Below are positions 15,887 through 25,729 of a stretch of 64,000 nt of DNA, piece after piece. The stretch covers positions 104,466 through 168,465 of the forward strand of contig FMVL01000009.1 of NCBI GenBank assembly GCA_900102235.1, written 5' to 3'. The notes under the pieces are model-generated. The model had not been told where the DNA came from, searched no databases, and saw nothing but the letters and a program-made list of their open reading frames with translations. Origin of the DNA: Lachnospiraceae bacterium XBB2008 (GTDB lineage Bacteria; Bacillota; Clostridia; Lachnospirales; Lachnospiraceae). Numbering within the stretch: the stretch's first letter is position 1; every line of letters begins with the position of its first letter. A program made the translations under genes and the position numbers.

Positions 15887-17929
15887 ATGGGTAAGTTAAG
15901 GATAGCCGATGCCGGCGTTGCCGTATATCTGCTCATCGCTTTTATCATGCTCATAGTTCCCATTCCGTCACTTTTGCTGGATATCTTTCTGGCAACTGAC
16001 ATGGCGATCAGCTTTACGATCCTGTTTACCTGTATGTTCTCGCTGGAAGTGCTGGATATGTCATACTATCCCACGATCCTGCTTTTTTCCACGATATTCC
16101 GTATCGCCCTGAACGTATCATCCACGAGACTGATCCTCTCGACCGGTGAAGCCGGAAACGTTATTCAGGTCTTCGGTGAGTTCGTCGGTGCGGGCGATCT
16201 GGTCATCGGTGTCATCGTTTATCTGATATTGCTGATAGTTCAGTTCATGGTCATCAACAAAGGTTCCGAGCGCGTGGCTGAAGTTACCGCCAGATTTACC
16301 CTGGACGCCATGCCCGGTAAGCAGATGGCGATAGATGCGGACCTTAATACCGGAGCGATCACGGATGTTGAAGCCAAGGCCAGACGAGACAAGATCCAGG
16401 AAGAAGCGAGCTTCTTCGGTTCCATGGACGGTGCCGTCAAGTATGTAAAAGGAGATGCGACCGCAGGCCTGATCATAACCGCGGTTAACATCATCGGCGG
16501 TATCGCGATGGGCATGCTCAGGAACGGTATGGATATGCAGACCGCTCTTGACCACTATTCGATCCTGACCATCGGTGACGGTCTGGTAAGCCAGATACCT
16601 TCTCTGCTCATATCGCTTTCGACAGGTATCCTGGTAACCAAAGGATCCAAGAATGCCGATTTCGGTACAGTGCTCATAGGGCAGCTCTTCGGAATACCCA
16701 AGGCATTGTACATAGTCGGCGGCGTCATGGCTTTCCTGGGGATCGTCACACCGCTGAACACCATACTTTTCGTAGTCATAGGCGCGTTTTTCATCATTAC
16801 GGCAAGAGTCATAGCCGGCACTATAGAAACAGCCAAGATCGAGGCTGAAGTCGAGAGTGAGGAGGCTGCGGCTGAGGAGATCCGGCAGCCCGAAAACGTT
16901 ACCTCGCTGCTCAATGTCGATCCCATCGAGCTTGAGTTCGGTTACGGTATCATTCCTCTGGCGGATGTCAATCAGGGCGGCGACCTGCTAGACCGAGTTG
17001 TCATGATCAGGCGTCAGATAGCTCTTGAACTTGGTACGGTTGTGCCGATCATACGTTTGAGGGATAACATACAGCTTAATCCGAACCAGTACATCATCAA
17101 GATCAAGGGCGTGCAGGTTTCGGAAGGAGAGATCCTGTTTGACCACTATCTGGCCATGAATCCCGGATATGTTGAGGAACAGATCCCCGGTATCGAGACC
17201 AGAGAGCCTTCATTCGGTCTCCCGGCTACATGGATCACCGAAGGCCAGAGGGAAAGAGCCGAGAGCATGGGCTATACGGTTGTAGATCCTCCTTCGATCA
17301 TCGCCACGCACCTGACTGAGATCATCAGACAGCATATTGCGGAACTGCTGACCAGACAGGATGTTCAGAACCTGATAGATAACCTGAAGGAGACCAATCC
17401 TTCGATAGTGGATGAACTCGTACCCAAGCTCCTCGGTCTCGGAGAGGTTCAGAAGGTTCTTCAGAATCTGCTCAAAGAGGGCATCTCGATCAGGGATCTG
17501 CTCACGATATTCGAGACGATGGCCGATTATGCCACGACAACGAGAGACACGGATATCCTTACCGAATACATAAGACAGGCACTCAAACGTGCCATATCCA
17601 ATAAGTATTTTCCTGCCAATGAAGTCACACAGGTCGTTACCGTGGACGCCACGGTTGAGCAGGAGATCATGGCGAGTGTCAAGCAGACCGAACAGGGAGC
17701 GTATCTGACCATGGATCCTCAGAAGATCGAGGCGATCATGAACAGCGTCAGGGTCGAGAAGGAGAAACTCGAAAACCTCGGCAGGAACCCCATAGTCGTC
17801 ACTTCGCCTATCGTCAGGGCGTATTTCAAGAAGCTGACGGAAGAGTACTTTAAGGATCTGATAGTTGTGTCTTATAATGAGATAGACACCGATGTAAGCA
17901 TTCAATCAGTAGGAATGGTAACAGCATAG
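15887..17929 (+). CDS. flhA: FlhA, flagellar export gate protein
   Basis: 680 aa, the usual length. The N-terminal half has about eight membrane helices and the signature RFTLDAMPGKQMAIDAD of the FHIPEP family; the C-terminal cytoplasmic half (from about residue 340) forms the nonameric ring that docks chaperone-substrate complexes. The conserved VVDPPSIIATHLTEII and PYFKKLTEE-like ending (RAYFKKLTEEYFKDLIVVSY) are visible. AAAGGAGG lies 6 nt before ATG 15887. One base separates its stop from flhF. Confidence 0.97.
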   Translation: MGKLRIADAGVAVYLLIAFIMLIVPIPSLLLDIFLATDMAISFTILFTCMFSLEVLDMSYYPTILLFSTIFRIALNVSSTRLILSTGEAGNVIQVFGEFVGAGDLVIGVIVYLILLIVQFMVINKGSERVAEVTARFTLDAMPGKQMAIDADLNTGAITDVEAKARRDKIQEEASFFGSMDGAVKYVKGDATAGLIITAVNIIGGIAMGMLRNGMDMQTALDHYSILTIGDGLVSQIPSLLISLSTGILVTKGSKNADFGTVLIGQLFGIPKALYIVGGVMAFLGIVTPLNTILFVVIGAFFIITARVIAGTIETAKIEAEVESEEAAAEEIRQPENVTSLLNVDPIELEFGYGIIPLADVNQGGDLLDRVVMIRRQIALELGTVVPIIRLRDNIQLNPNQYIIKIKGVQVSEGEILFDHYLAMNPGYVEEQIPGIETREPSFGLPATWITEGQRERAESMGYTVVDPPSIIATHLTEIIRQHIAELLTRQDVQNLIDNLKETNPSIVDELVPKLLGLGEVQKVLQNLLKEGISIRDLLTIFETMADYATTTRDTDILTEYIRQALKRAISNKYFPANEVTQVVTVDATVEQEIMASVKQTEQGAYLTMDPQKIEAIMNSVRVEKEKLENLGRNPIVVTSPIVRAYFKKLTEEYFKDLIVVSYNEIDTDVSIQSVGMVTA

Positions 17930-17930
17930 A

Positions 17931-19193
17931 ATGATCATCAAGAAGTTTACAGCCAAAACCGAGGCGGAAGCTACCGCGGAGGCAAGAAAAGAACTCGGAC
18001 CCAACGTGGTCGTAATGAACGTTCGGAGCGTCAAGCAAAAGGGGATTTTCTATTTTCTGAAAGCGCCTCTCATGGAGGTTACGGTAGCACTTGAGGAAGA
18101 AGGGGAGCCCAATGCCGTACGACGCAGGGTGGTGACTCCCGAGCCCGCACCCGCAGACGATCCCGTCCGCGAGGCAGTCAGCCGTGTGAGCTCTCTGGTA
18201 AATGCCGATCTTGAGAAAGAAAAGAAGGTATCGGACGAAGAGCACCATGACTCGGTCATAGAAGAGAAACTGGATTCCCTGCAGAGCCTGCTTGAAAAGC
18301 AGATAGCTTCTCCCGCACCCGCACAGGAGTCCGAGCAGACCAAAGCGGCGCCGAAACCCGCACAGGAGGACGGATCCAAGGTAGATGATGTGGATGCCGA
18401 GCTCCTGAAGTTCATGAAGCTTCTTTATAACACCATGATCGATAATGAGGTCAATGAGAAAGTTGCCAATGCGATCATAGAAGAGACACGCAAGTCTTCC
18501 AAGCCGGGCATGCCTTTTGACTATGCCCTGGCTGCCACATATCAGAAGATGATCCTCAAGTTCGGCACACCGCAGACGATCACTCCGGCAACGCGCGGAC
18601 CGAAGGTCGTATTTTTCATAGGACCTACGGGCGTCGGCAAGACTACGACCATAGCCAAGATCGCTTCGAAGTTTTCGGTTGAGGAAGGCAGGAAGGTCGC
18701 CCTGCTCACTGCAGATACCTACAGGATAGCCGCTGCCGAGCAGCTCCGTACATATGCGAACATTCTGGAAGTTCCGTTCAGGATCGTCTTTTCCGTGGAA
18801 GATGTGGAAAAGGCACTGGATGACTTCGTTGCCTATGATTACATACTGGTCGATACGGCCGGACATTCGCACCAGAATGAGACTCAGCGCGAGCAGATGA
18901 ATGAATTCATACACTCTGTGGACGGACTTGCCGAGAAGGAGACGTTCCTCGTCCTTTCGGCTACCACCAAATACAGAGATCTGATCAGCATTGCGGATAC
19001 ATATTCGGCAATGACGGATTACAAGCTGATCTTCACCAAACTGGATGAGACCACTACGCTCGGTAATCTGCTCAACTTAAAACTTCATACCGGCACTACG
19101 ATATCGTATGTGACCAACGGACAGAACGTACCCGATGATATAGCACCGTTTAATCCGCAGAAGACAGTGAAGCTGCTTCTCGGCGGAAAGTGA
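17931..19193 (+). CDS. flhF: FlhF, SRP-like GTPase for flagellar placement
   Basis: 420 aa. Order: N-terminal basic domain (KKFTAKTEAEATAEARKELG), a proline/alanine/glutamate-rich linker (about residues 60-155), an N domain, then the SRP-type G domain beginning at about residue 220 with FFIGPTGVGKTTTIAKIA, DTYRIAAAEQLRTYA, the G3 region VDTAG and FTKLDETTTLG. FlhF sets flagellar position and number with FlhG. It has almost no intergenic space from flhA and probably depends on coupling. Confidence 0.96.
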   Translation: MIIKKFTAKTEAEATAEARKELGPNVVVMNVRSVKQKGIFYFLKAPLMEVTVALEEEGEPNAVRRRVVTPEPAPADDPVREAVSRVSSLVNADLEKEKKVSDEEHHDSVIEEKLDSLQSLLEKQIASPAPAQESEQTKAAPKPAQEDGSKVDDVDAELLKFMKLLYNTMIDNEVNEKVANAIIEETRKSSKPGMPFDYALAATYQKMILKFGTPQTITPATRGPKVVFFIGPTGVGKTTTIAKIASKFSVEEGRKVALLTADTYRIAAAEQLRTYANILEVPFRIVFSVEDVEKALDDFVAYDYILVDTAGHSHQNETQREQMNEFIHSVDGLAEKETFLVLSATTKYRDLISIADTYSAMTDYKLIFTKLDETTTLGNLLNLKLHTGTTISYVTNGQNVPDDIAPFNPQKTVKLLLGGK

Positions 19194-19205
19194 AAGTGAC
19201 TTGGG

Positions 19206-20108
19206 ATGGATCAGGCAACCGGATTAAGAAATCTCGTAAAATCGAATAATGTATCAACCGGAAACACCTCGGGACGCCCCATTTCCAGAGTCATTACGGT
19301 GACGAGCGGAAAAGGCGGAGTCGGCAAATCAAACACATCCATCAACCTGGCGATACAGTTTCGCAAGCTGGGCCAGAGGGTGATAATCCTTGATGCCGAT
19401 TTCGGACTTGCCAATATAGAGATCATGTTCGGCGCAGTTCCGAAACATAACCTTTGCGATCTGATATATCAGAACAAGAATATTCGTGAGATAATCACAT
19501 GGGGCCCCATGGAGGTCGGATTCATATCCGGCGGTTCGGGTATAGCGGGGATGTCCAATCTCGGACGTGACTATCTCACATACATCATACAGAACCTGGC
19601 GGAACTGGATGCCATAGCCGACATCATCATAGTGGATACCGGAGCCGGAATATCCGATGCGGTACTTGAGTTTCTGGTTGCGAGCGGCGAGATCCTGCTC
19701 GTGACTACTCCCGAGCCCACATCCATCACCGACTCGTATTCCCTGCTCAAGGCCCTGAACAGACACAACAGGTTTGACCGGGACTATTCGCAGATCAAAG
19801 TGGTAGCCAATAAGGTGGATTCCGATTCCGAGGGCCAGGCGCTTTTTAACAAGCTCAATGCCGTTGTGAACAGATATCTGCATCTGCCGATCTCCTATCT
19901 CGGGGCAGTGCCTCAGGATCAGCAGCTGGTCAAGGCGGTCATGCAGCAGATGCCCGTGTCGATCCAGAATCCGTCTGCCAAGTCGTCACAGGCATACGAG
20001 ACCATCGCGGCCAAGCTTATGAACATCGACACGAGCAAACTTCATAAACGCGGAATGGCGGCGTTTTTCTCTCATATAGTTACTACAGCCAAAAAAGCAC
20101 AGACTTGA
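19206..20108 (+). CDS. flhG: FlhG, MinD-type ATPase for flagellar number
   Basis: 300 aa. A MinD/ParA-family ATPase with deviant Walker A TSGKGGVGKSNTSIN (about residues 31-45), ILDADFGLANIEIMFG, and DIIIVDTGAGISDAVL. FlhG activates FlhF GTPase and binds C-ring precursors in studied species. The N-terminal 15 residues before the ATPase resemble the FlhF-activating helix region (MDQATGLRNLV). It lies 12 nt after flhF. Confidence 0.95.
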   Translation: MDQATGLRNLVKSNNVSTGNTSGRPISRVITVTSGKGGVGKSNTSINLAIQFRKLGQRVIILDADFGLANIEIMFGAVPKHNLCDLIYQNKNIREIITWGPMEVGFISGGSGIAGMSNLGRDYLTYIIQNLAELDAIADIIIVDTGAGISDAVLEFLVASGEILLVTTPEPTSITDSYSLLKALNRHNRFDRDYSQIKVVANKVDSDSEGQALFNKLNAVVNRYLHLPISYLGAVPQDQQLVKAVMQQMPVSIQNPSAKSSQAYETIAAKLMNIDTSKLHKRGMAAFFSHIVTTAKKAQT

Positions 20109-20130
20109 TCTGTGACATCAGGAGGTATGC

Positions 20131-20862
20131 ATGCTATCTAAATATGTAGTGGTGGGGAACCGCGTGGAACTTCAATCGGTCAGAAGACTTAAACTGAATG
20201 AAGAGGGCGGTAACGAAGAGCGTAAAGTATACACGACCAAAGTATACGACATCATATCCGATGAGCGTATCGAACTTCTTATGCCCATGGAGCAGACCAA
20301 ACTCATACTGCTCCCGGTTGACGGCGAGTATGAGCTCTGCTTCTATACCGATAACGGCCTGTATCAGTGCGTGGCCAAGGTCGTGGACAGATACCGCGAT
20401 AACAATATCTATGTACTCGCACTCGACCTGACTACGAACCTGCGTAAGTATCAGAGAAGAGAGTATTACAGGTTCAGCTGCGCTCTTGAGATGAATTCCC
20501 GCGAACTTCTTAAGGAAGAGATAGAATCTCTCAATCATTCCCAGACTTCTCTCCAACCCGAACTGCCTCTCAAACGGAGCGTCATAGTAGACATCAGCGG
20601 CGGCGGCTTAAGATTCGTATCCAATCTTGAATATGAAAAAGGCAGCATCATCCTGTGCAACTACAATCTGGTCGTGGACGGGGCGGCTAAGCATTACAGC
20701 CTTGTGGGCAGGGTGCTCTCCGTCGAGGAACTCGAGAACCGTCCCGGTGTATACGAGCACCGCGTGCAGTATGTAAACATGGATGTGGATGAGCGTGAAG
20801 AGATCATAAAATATATATTTAATGAAGAGCGCAAGAACAGGCACAAAGAGAAAGGCATTTAA
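20131..20862 (+). CDS. YcgR-like PilZ-domain c-di-GMP receptor
   Basis: 243 aa. N-terminal YcgR/PilZN-like beta domain (about residues 1-100) followed by a PilZ domain. The c-di-GMP binding residues are visible: RRxxxR-type QRREYYRF near residue 110, and VDISGGGLRF near residue 155. Such proteins act as a brake on motor function when c-di-GMP is high (YcgR, YpfA/DgrA). The excellent AGGAGGT precedes ATG 20131. Placement between flhG and cheB ties it to flagellar control; several diguanylate cyclases are encoded about 15-20 kb downstream. Confidence 0.9.
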   Translation: MLSKYVVVGNRVELQSVRRLKLNEEGGNEERKVYTTKVYDIISDERIELLMPMEQTKLILLPVDGEYELCFYTDNGLYQCVAKVVDRYRDNNIYVLALDLTTNLRKYQRREYYRFSCALEMNSRELLKEEIESLNHSQTSLQPELPLKRSVIVDISGGGLRFVSNLEYEKGSIILCNYNLVVDGAAKHYSLVGRVLSVEELENRPGVYEHRVQYVNMDVDEREEIIKYIFNEERKNRHKEKGI

Positions 20863-20864
20863 AT

Positions 20865-21938
20865 ATGAAAAAAATTTTGCTCGTAGATGATTCTGCACTC
20901 ATGAGAAGGGTGCTTGGTGATATAATTGATTCAGATTCCAGATTTCATGTAGAAGATCGGGCAAACAACGGCATTGAAGCGCTGGAGAAACTGCAGAAGA
21001 ACACATATGATGCAGTCGTTCTTGACGTCAACATGCCGCAGATGGATGGAATCTCTCTTCTCAAAGAGCTTCACAAGAAGAAGATCAATGTCAGAGTCAT
21101 GATGGCCTCCACGGATACCATGGAGGGAGCCAAGGTCACACTGGACGCATTGGACCTTGGAGCATTGGACTTCATACATAAGCCGAGCAACGCATTTGAC
21201 TGCAAGGAAGCCGATTTCCAGAAGCGTCTGCTCAGGACTCTCGAGAGCGTATGCATGTCCAAGGTGCCTTCCTTCGGACCGTCGATCACGATGGATTCCA
21301 TCAAGACCACGAGAAAGGTCGTAGAACTTGTAAGCAGGAACGCCGCGGTGACGACCAGCTCCAAGATAGTGGCTATAGCCTCATCTACGGGCGGTCCCAA
21401 AGCATTGCAGTCGGTCATTCCGAACCTGCCGGGCAATCTGGCAGCCCCGGTGGTGCTCGTACAGCACATGCCGGTCGGATTCACCGCATCGCTTGCGGAC
21501 AGACTCAACTCCCTGAGCGAAGTGACTGTTACCGAAGCAAAAGAAGGAGACGTGCTCGAGCCGGGACATGTATATATTTCCCAGGGCGGGAAACATATGA
21601 ATATCCTGACGATGGCAAGCAAGTATTCCATTCATTATACCGATGAACCCAGCAGAGAGGGAGTCAAACCCTGTGCCAATTACATGTTCGAATCTCTTGC
21701 ATCCTCCAAGGTGAATGAGATCGTATGCGTGGTAATGACGGGCATGGGTGCTGACGGAACCGAGGGCATAGTTCATCTTAAAGAGAAGAAAAAGGTGCAT
21801 GTCATCACGCAGACCGAAGGCACCTGCGCAGTATACGGAATGCCGAAGGCGGCCGTAAAGCAGGGTATCTCGGATCAGCAGGTACCTCTCGATCAGATAG
21901 CACAGGAAATCGTTATGAACGTGGGTGTACGTAACTAA
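20865..21938 (+). CDS. cheB: CheB, receptor methylesterase/deamidase
   Basis: 357 aa. N-terminal receiver domain with phosphoacceptor D54 (AVVLDVNMPQMDG), then the C-terminal methylesterase with the catalytic serine in AIASSTGGPKAL, the histidine in VLVQHMPVGFT and the aspartate in GMGADG. It removes methyl groups from chemoreceptors during adaptation. Starts 2 nt after the PilZ gene. The opposing methyltransferase CheR is not encoded in this window. Confidence 0.96.
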   Translation: MKKILLVDDSALMRRVLGDIIDSDSRFHVEDRANNGIEALEKLQKNTYDAVVLDVNMPQMDGISLLKELHKKKINVRVMMASTDTMEGAKVTLDALDLGALDFIHKPSNAFDCKEADFQKRLLRTLESVCMSKVPSFGPSITMDSIKTTRKVVELVSRNAAVTTSSKIVAIASSTGGPKALQSVIPNLPGNLAAPVVLVQHMPVGFTASLADRLNSLSEVTVTEAKEGDVLEPGHVYISQGGKHMNILTMASKYSIHYTDEPSREGVKPCANYMFESLASSKVNEIVCVVMTGMGADGTEGIVHLKEKKKVHVITQTEGTCAVYGMPKAAVKQGISDQQVPLDQIAQEIVMNVGVRN

Positions 21939-21959
21939 AGAAAGGAACGGTGGAACCAA

Positions 21960-24083
21960 ATGGATGTGAGTCAATATTTGGACATTTTTCTGGATGAGGC
22001 CGGTGAGCATCTCCAGAGCCTGAGCGATCAGATCATGATCCTCGAGCAGGAACCGGAGAACGAAGACACTATCAATGAGATATTCCGTGCCGCACATTCG
22101 CTCAAGGGTATGGCAGGTACCATGGGTTACAAGAACATGCAGAACCTGACACACGATATGGAGAATGTGTTCTCTGAGGTCAGGAACGGTAATATCAAGA
22201 TCAAATCAGACATGATCGATGTTCTGTTCCAGTGTCTGGATGCCCTTGAGGCATATACGAACAACATCCGTGAGAGTTCGGATGAAGGTTCGGAGACAAA
22301 CGAGAATCTGATCAAGGCATTGAATGATATATTAAACGGCGGAACCGGTAAAGGTGGTTCATCTGATGCGCCTGCAGCGGAAGCTCCTGCTGAGGAGAGT
22401 AAAGCTGCCGAGGCATCCGGAGATTCCGGAGACGACGGATGGAAACATATCAAACTCGGCGATTCCGAGACAACAGTACTGGGTGAAGCATTAAAGCAGG
22501 GCAAGACTCCTTACGGACTTACCGTTAAGGTTCAGGAATCCTGCATACTTAAGGCTGCCCGTGCTTTCCTTGTGTTCAAGGCTGTTGAGGAACTCGGTGA
22601 GGTCATCATTTCAGAGCCTTCAACTCAGGATATAGAAGATGAGAAGTTTGATTTTGAATTCTCTCTCATAACGATCTCCGACAAGCCTCTCGATGAGATC
22701 ATCAGTGCGGCATCGGCTGTATCCGAGATAGAGAAGGTGACCGGCGGTGTGCTCGATCTTGACAATACCGAGATCGCTTCCGACGAGGAAGAGGAAGAGG
22801 CTCCCGCAGCCGCCGCTCCCGCAGTTCAGGAGGAAGCTCCGAAGGAAGCACCCAGAAGCAATGCTCCCGCAACTACATCCGCTGCACCTGCCAAGACCGA
22901 GAAGAAGCCTGCAGGAAAGCCCGTAGTAAACAGAACGGTCCGTGTGGATATCGAGAAACTGGATGTCCTCATGAACCTGGTGAGCGAGCTTATCATCGCA
23001 AAGAACTCACTCGTAGCTGCAAGCGGCAGCACCGAAGACCGCATCAATTCCGCTATTACCGATCAGGTAGAATACCTCGAATCGGTTACCACGAGCCTGC
23101 ATGAATCGGTCATGAAGGTTCGAATGGTGCCTATCGAGAGCGTTGTATCCAAGTTCCCTCGTATGATCAGAGATCTTTCCAAGAAACTCGGCAAGAAGAT
23201 GGAACTGTACATGTCCGGTGAAGACACAGAGCTGGATCGTACCGTGGTTGATGAGATAGGTGATCCTCTTATGCACCTGCTGCGTAACTCCGCTGACCAT
23301 GGTCTTGAGTCCGCCGAGATCCGCAAGGAAAGAGGAAAGCCCGAAGTCGGATCCATTTTCCTGGATGCATATCAGGAAGGCAACAACGTTATCATCGAAG
23401 TAAGGGATGACGGTAACGGTATCGATACCGAGGCAGTTAAGAACAAGGCCATAGAGAGAGGCGTTATCACACCCGAGCAGGGCGATAACATGACCGAAAA
23501 GGAGATCATCGATCTGCTCTTCCATGCCGGATTCTCCACAGCCAAGGTCGTATCCGATGTATCCGGCCGAGGTGTAGGTCTGGATGTTGTTAAGTCCAAG
23601 ATCGAATCCTTAAGCGGTGAGGTTGAAGTTAAGAGCAAGCTCGGTGAAGGCTCCACATGGACCATCAGACTTCCTCTGACTCTTGCCATCATCCAGGCTC
23701 TCATGGTAACTGTAGGCGGTGAGAAGTATGCTATCTCACTCGGATCCATTCAGACCATAGAGAATATCTCCAGAAGCAGTATCAAGCTTGTGGAAAATAA
23801 AGAAGTTATCCACTTAAGAGGTACAGTTATCCCGCTGATCGATCTGCATGACGTACTTGATGCTCCTCGTCTCGGTGATGAAGATCCCGAGCATATCATA
23901 GTTGTCATCGTCAAGAAGGGCGATAAACTTGCCGGCCTCGTAGTAGATGAACTCATCGGACAGCAGGAAGTTGTTATCAAGTCCCTTGGCAAGTACATCA
24001 ACAAGTGCAAGGTTATAAGCGGCGCAACAATTCTTGGTGACGGCGAAGTTGCCCTGATCCTTGATGCCAATGTGCTGATCTGA
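21960..24083 (+). CDS. cheA: CheA, chemotaxis histidine kinase
   Basis: 707 aa. P1 Hpt domain with H46 (AAHSLKGMAGTMGY); P2 CheY/CheB-binding region after an alanine/glutamate linker (about residues 160-265); a second proline/alanine linker; P3 dimerisation (VDIEKLDVLMNLVSELIIAK); P4 HATPase with LLRNSADHGLE, DDGNGID and GRGVGLDVV; P5 CheW-like domain at the C-terminus. Complete and typical. It signals to CheY and CheB. RBS GGTGGAAC is modest. Followed by cheW 18 nt later. Confidence 0.97.
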   Translation: MDVSQYLDIFLDEAGEHLQSLSDQIMILEQEPENEDTINEIFRAAHSLKGMAGTMGYKNMQNLTHDMENVFSEVRNGNIKIKSDMIDVLFQCLDALEAYTNNIRESSDEGSETNENLIKALNDILNGGTGKGGSSDAPAAEAPAEESKAAEASGDSGDDGWKHIKLGDSETTVLGEALKQGKTPYGLTVKVQESCILKAARAFLVFKAVEELGEVIISEPSTQDIEDEKFDFEFSLITISDKPLDEIISAASAVSEIEKVTGGVLDLDNTEIASDEEEEEAPAAAAPAVQEEAPKEAPRSNAPATTSAAPAKTEKKPAGKPVVNRTVRVDIEKLDVLMNLVSELIIAKNSLVAASGSTEDRINSAITDQVEYLESVTTSLHESVMKVRMVPIESVVSKFPRMIRDLSKKLGKKMELYMSGEDTELDRTVVDEIGDPLMHLLRNSADHGLESAEIRKERGKPEVGSIFLDAYQEGNNVIIEVRDDGNGIDTEAVKNKAIERGVITPEQGDNMTEKEIIDLLFHAGFSTAKVVSDVSGRGVGLDVVKSKIESLSGEVEVKSKLGEGSTWTIRLPLTLAIIQALMVTVGGEKYAISLGSIQTIENISRSSIKLVENKEVIHLRGTVIPLIDLHDVLDAPRLGDEDPEHIIVVIVKKGDKLAGLVVDELIGQQEVVIKSLGKYINKCKVISGATILGDGEVALILDANVLI

Positions 24084-24101
24084 TAGAAGGAGGAAACAAC
24101 A

Positions 24102-24548
24102 ATGGATGAACTGTCAACCGTAAGCACCAGTGTCCAGTATATTGTAGTCAAACTGGGCGAAGAGCGTTTCGGCATAAACATCAGTTACGTGGATAATATC
24201 GTTCGTATGCAGAGAATGACCAGGGTTCCTGAGGTTGCTCCTTATATCAAGGGCGTTATCAATCTGCGTGGTGAAGTTGTGCCTGTAATGAGTACCCGCA
24301 TCAAAATGGGTCTTGAACCGGACGTAGAGACAAATGCTACAAGAATCATAATCCTGAAATTCGAACAGCAGGGATTCATCGGTTTCATAGTTGATGCAGT
24401 AAATGAAGTAGTTACCCTCGGAACTGATTCTATAGAAAAAGTTGCTGATCAGAATAAGGAAGGAGCGTTCGTTCAGGGCGTAGGTAAGTCAAATGACGGT
24501 CTTATCTCCATACTTGATCTGAATGCACTGATCAATGATCAGGTTTAA
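24102..24548 (+). CDS. cheW: CheW, chemoreceptor-kinase coupling protein
   Basis: 148 aa, one SH3-like CheW domain: QYIVVKLGEERFGINISYV, VPEVAPYIKGVINLRGEVVP (20 residues), and the IGFIVDAVNEVV segment. It joins receptors to the P5 domain of CheA. It has a strong GGAGG upstream and lies within the che block between cheA and cheC. Confidence 0.96.
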   Translation: MDELSTVSTSVQYIVVKLGEERFGINISYVDNIVRMQRMTRVPEVAPYIKGVINLRGEVVPVMSTRIKMGLEPDVETNATRIIILKFEQQGFIGFIVDAVNEVVTLGTDSIEKVADQNKEGAFVQGVGKSNDGLISILDLNALINDQV

Positions 24549-24562
24549 TAAGGAGAATTATA

Positions 24563-25195
24563 ATGGCTGAGACTATGTCTTTGAATGACGTCAATTCCAT
24601 GTATTTTGACGTTTTGAAAGAAATAGGCAATATCGGTGCCGGCAATGCGACGACTGCGCTTGCACAGATGCTTGGAACTAAAGTTGATATGTCGGTTCCC
24701 AAAGTTTCACTCCTCGAGTTCAAGAATGTCGGTGAGATCGTTGGCGGTGAGGAACTGATCATGGTGGGCATCCTTCTCGGAGTGGAAGGAGACATTACCG
24801 GCAGTATCATGTTCATGATCGAAAAAGAAGGTGCGCGTCATCTGACCAACAAGCTGATGATGGGCATGGGGGCTTCCGCACCGGGCGAGGATTTCAATGA
24901 GATGGAACTCTCTGCTCTCAGGGAAGTCGGAAATATCATTACCGGTGCTTATCTTAACGCGCTTTCCGGATTGACCAATCTGTGCATATATCCGTCCACG
25001 CCCGATCTGACCGTTGATATGGCAGGAGCTATTCTCAGTGTGCCTGCTATTCAGTTCGGCATTCAGGGCGATCAGATATTGCTCATACAGAATAATTTCT
25101 TTGATGAAGTTGAACTCGACGGATATTTCATTTTGCTTCCTGACGTGGAATCCTACGGGACCATCCTCAAGGCACTTGGAATATCCTCGCTTTGA
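24563..25195 (+). CDS. cheC: CheC, CheY-P phosphatase
   Basis: 210 aa. Two copies of the phosphatase helix pattern are present: KEIGNIGAGNATTALAQM (about residues 16-33) and LREVGNIITGAYLNALSG (about residues 114-131), each with the E-x-x-N pair. CheC dephosphorylates CheY-P and in Bacillus binds CheD, giving a feedback loop. AAGGAGAA precedes ATG 24563. Directly followed by cheD as in other Firmicutes. Confidence 0.95.
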   Translation: MAETMSLNDVNSMYFDVLKEIGNIGAGNATTALAQMLGTKVDMSVPKVSLLEFKNVGEIVGGEELIMVGILLGVEGDITGSIMFMIEKEGARHLTNKLMMGMGASAPGEDFNEMELSALREVGNIITGAYLNALSGLTNLCIYPSTPDLTVDMAGAILSVPAIQFGIQGDQILLIQNNFFDEVELDGYFILLPDVESYGTILKALGISSL

Positions 25196-25221
25196 TTAGA
25201 TAAACTACTGGAGTTGGTGTA

Positions 25222-25713
25222 ATGGCTAATATAGTTAAAGTTGGTATGGCCGACCTTAACCTGTGCCAGGCGCCCGATGGTATAACTACCCTTGGGCTTG
25301 GTTCATGTGTAGGGGTGGCTTTGAGAGAACCCGGTAAGCCGTGGGGAGGTCTTGCGCATGTAATGCTTCCCGATTCGACCGCAATAGCATCAAACGGTCC
25401 CGTGAACATTCCGAAATTTGCCGATACGGGTGTAGAGGACCTGATCAAACGTATGGTTGCCAAAGGCTGCAACAAGACCAAACTTGTTGCAAAGATCGCA
25501 GGCGGTGCTCAGATGTTTGCGCACGCGACCAGTGACAAGATGATGCGTGTCGGAGATCGTAATGTCGAAGCGGTCAAGAAGAAACTTGCGCAGCATAACA
25601 TTCCGATCCTTGCCGAAGATACCGGGCTGAATTATGGACGTACGGTTATCTTCTATCCGGAAACCGGTGATTTCGTAATACGTTCGGTCGGAAAACCCGA
25701 TAAGACCATCTGA
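25222..25713 (+). CDS. cheD: CheD, chemoreceptor glutamine deamidase
   Basis: 163 aa. The catalytic cysteine lies in TLGLGSCVGVALREP and the histidine in GGLAHVMLP, the conserved CheD residue pair; KIAGGAQMF and GRTVIFYPETG are also typical. It deamidates receptor glutamines and is regulated by CheC. GGAGTTGGTGT precedes ATG 25222. Confidence 0.96.
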   Translation: MANIVKVGMADLNLCQAPDGITTLGLGSCVGVALREPGKPWGGLAHVMLPDSTAIASNGPVNIPKFADTGVEDLIKRMVAKGCNKTKLVAKIAGGAQMFAHATSDKMMRVGDRNVEAVKKKLAQHNIPILAEDTGLNYGRTVIFYPETGDFVIRSVGKPDKTI

Positions 25714-25729
25714 TGATCTGAGGTAGATT

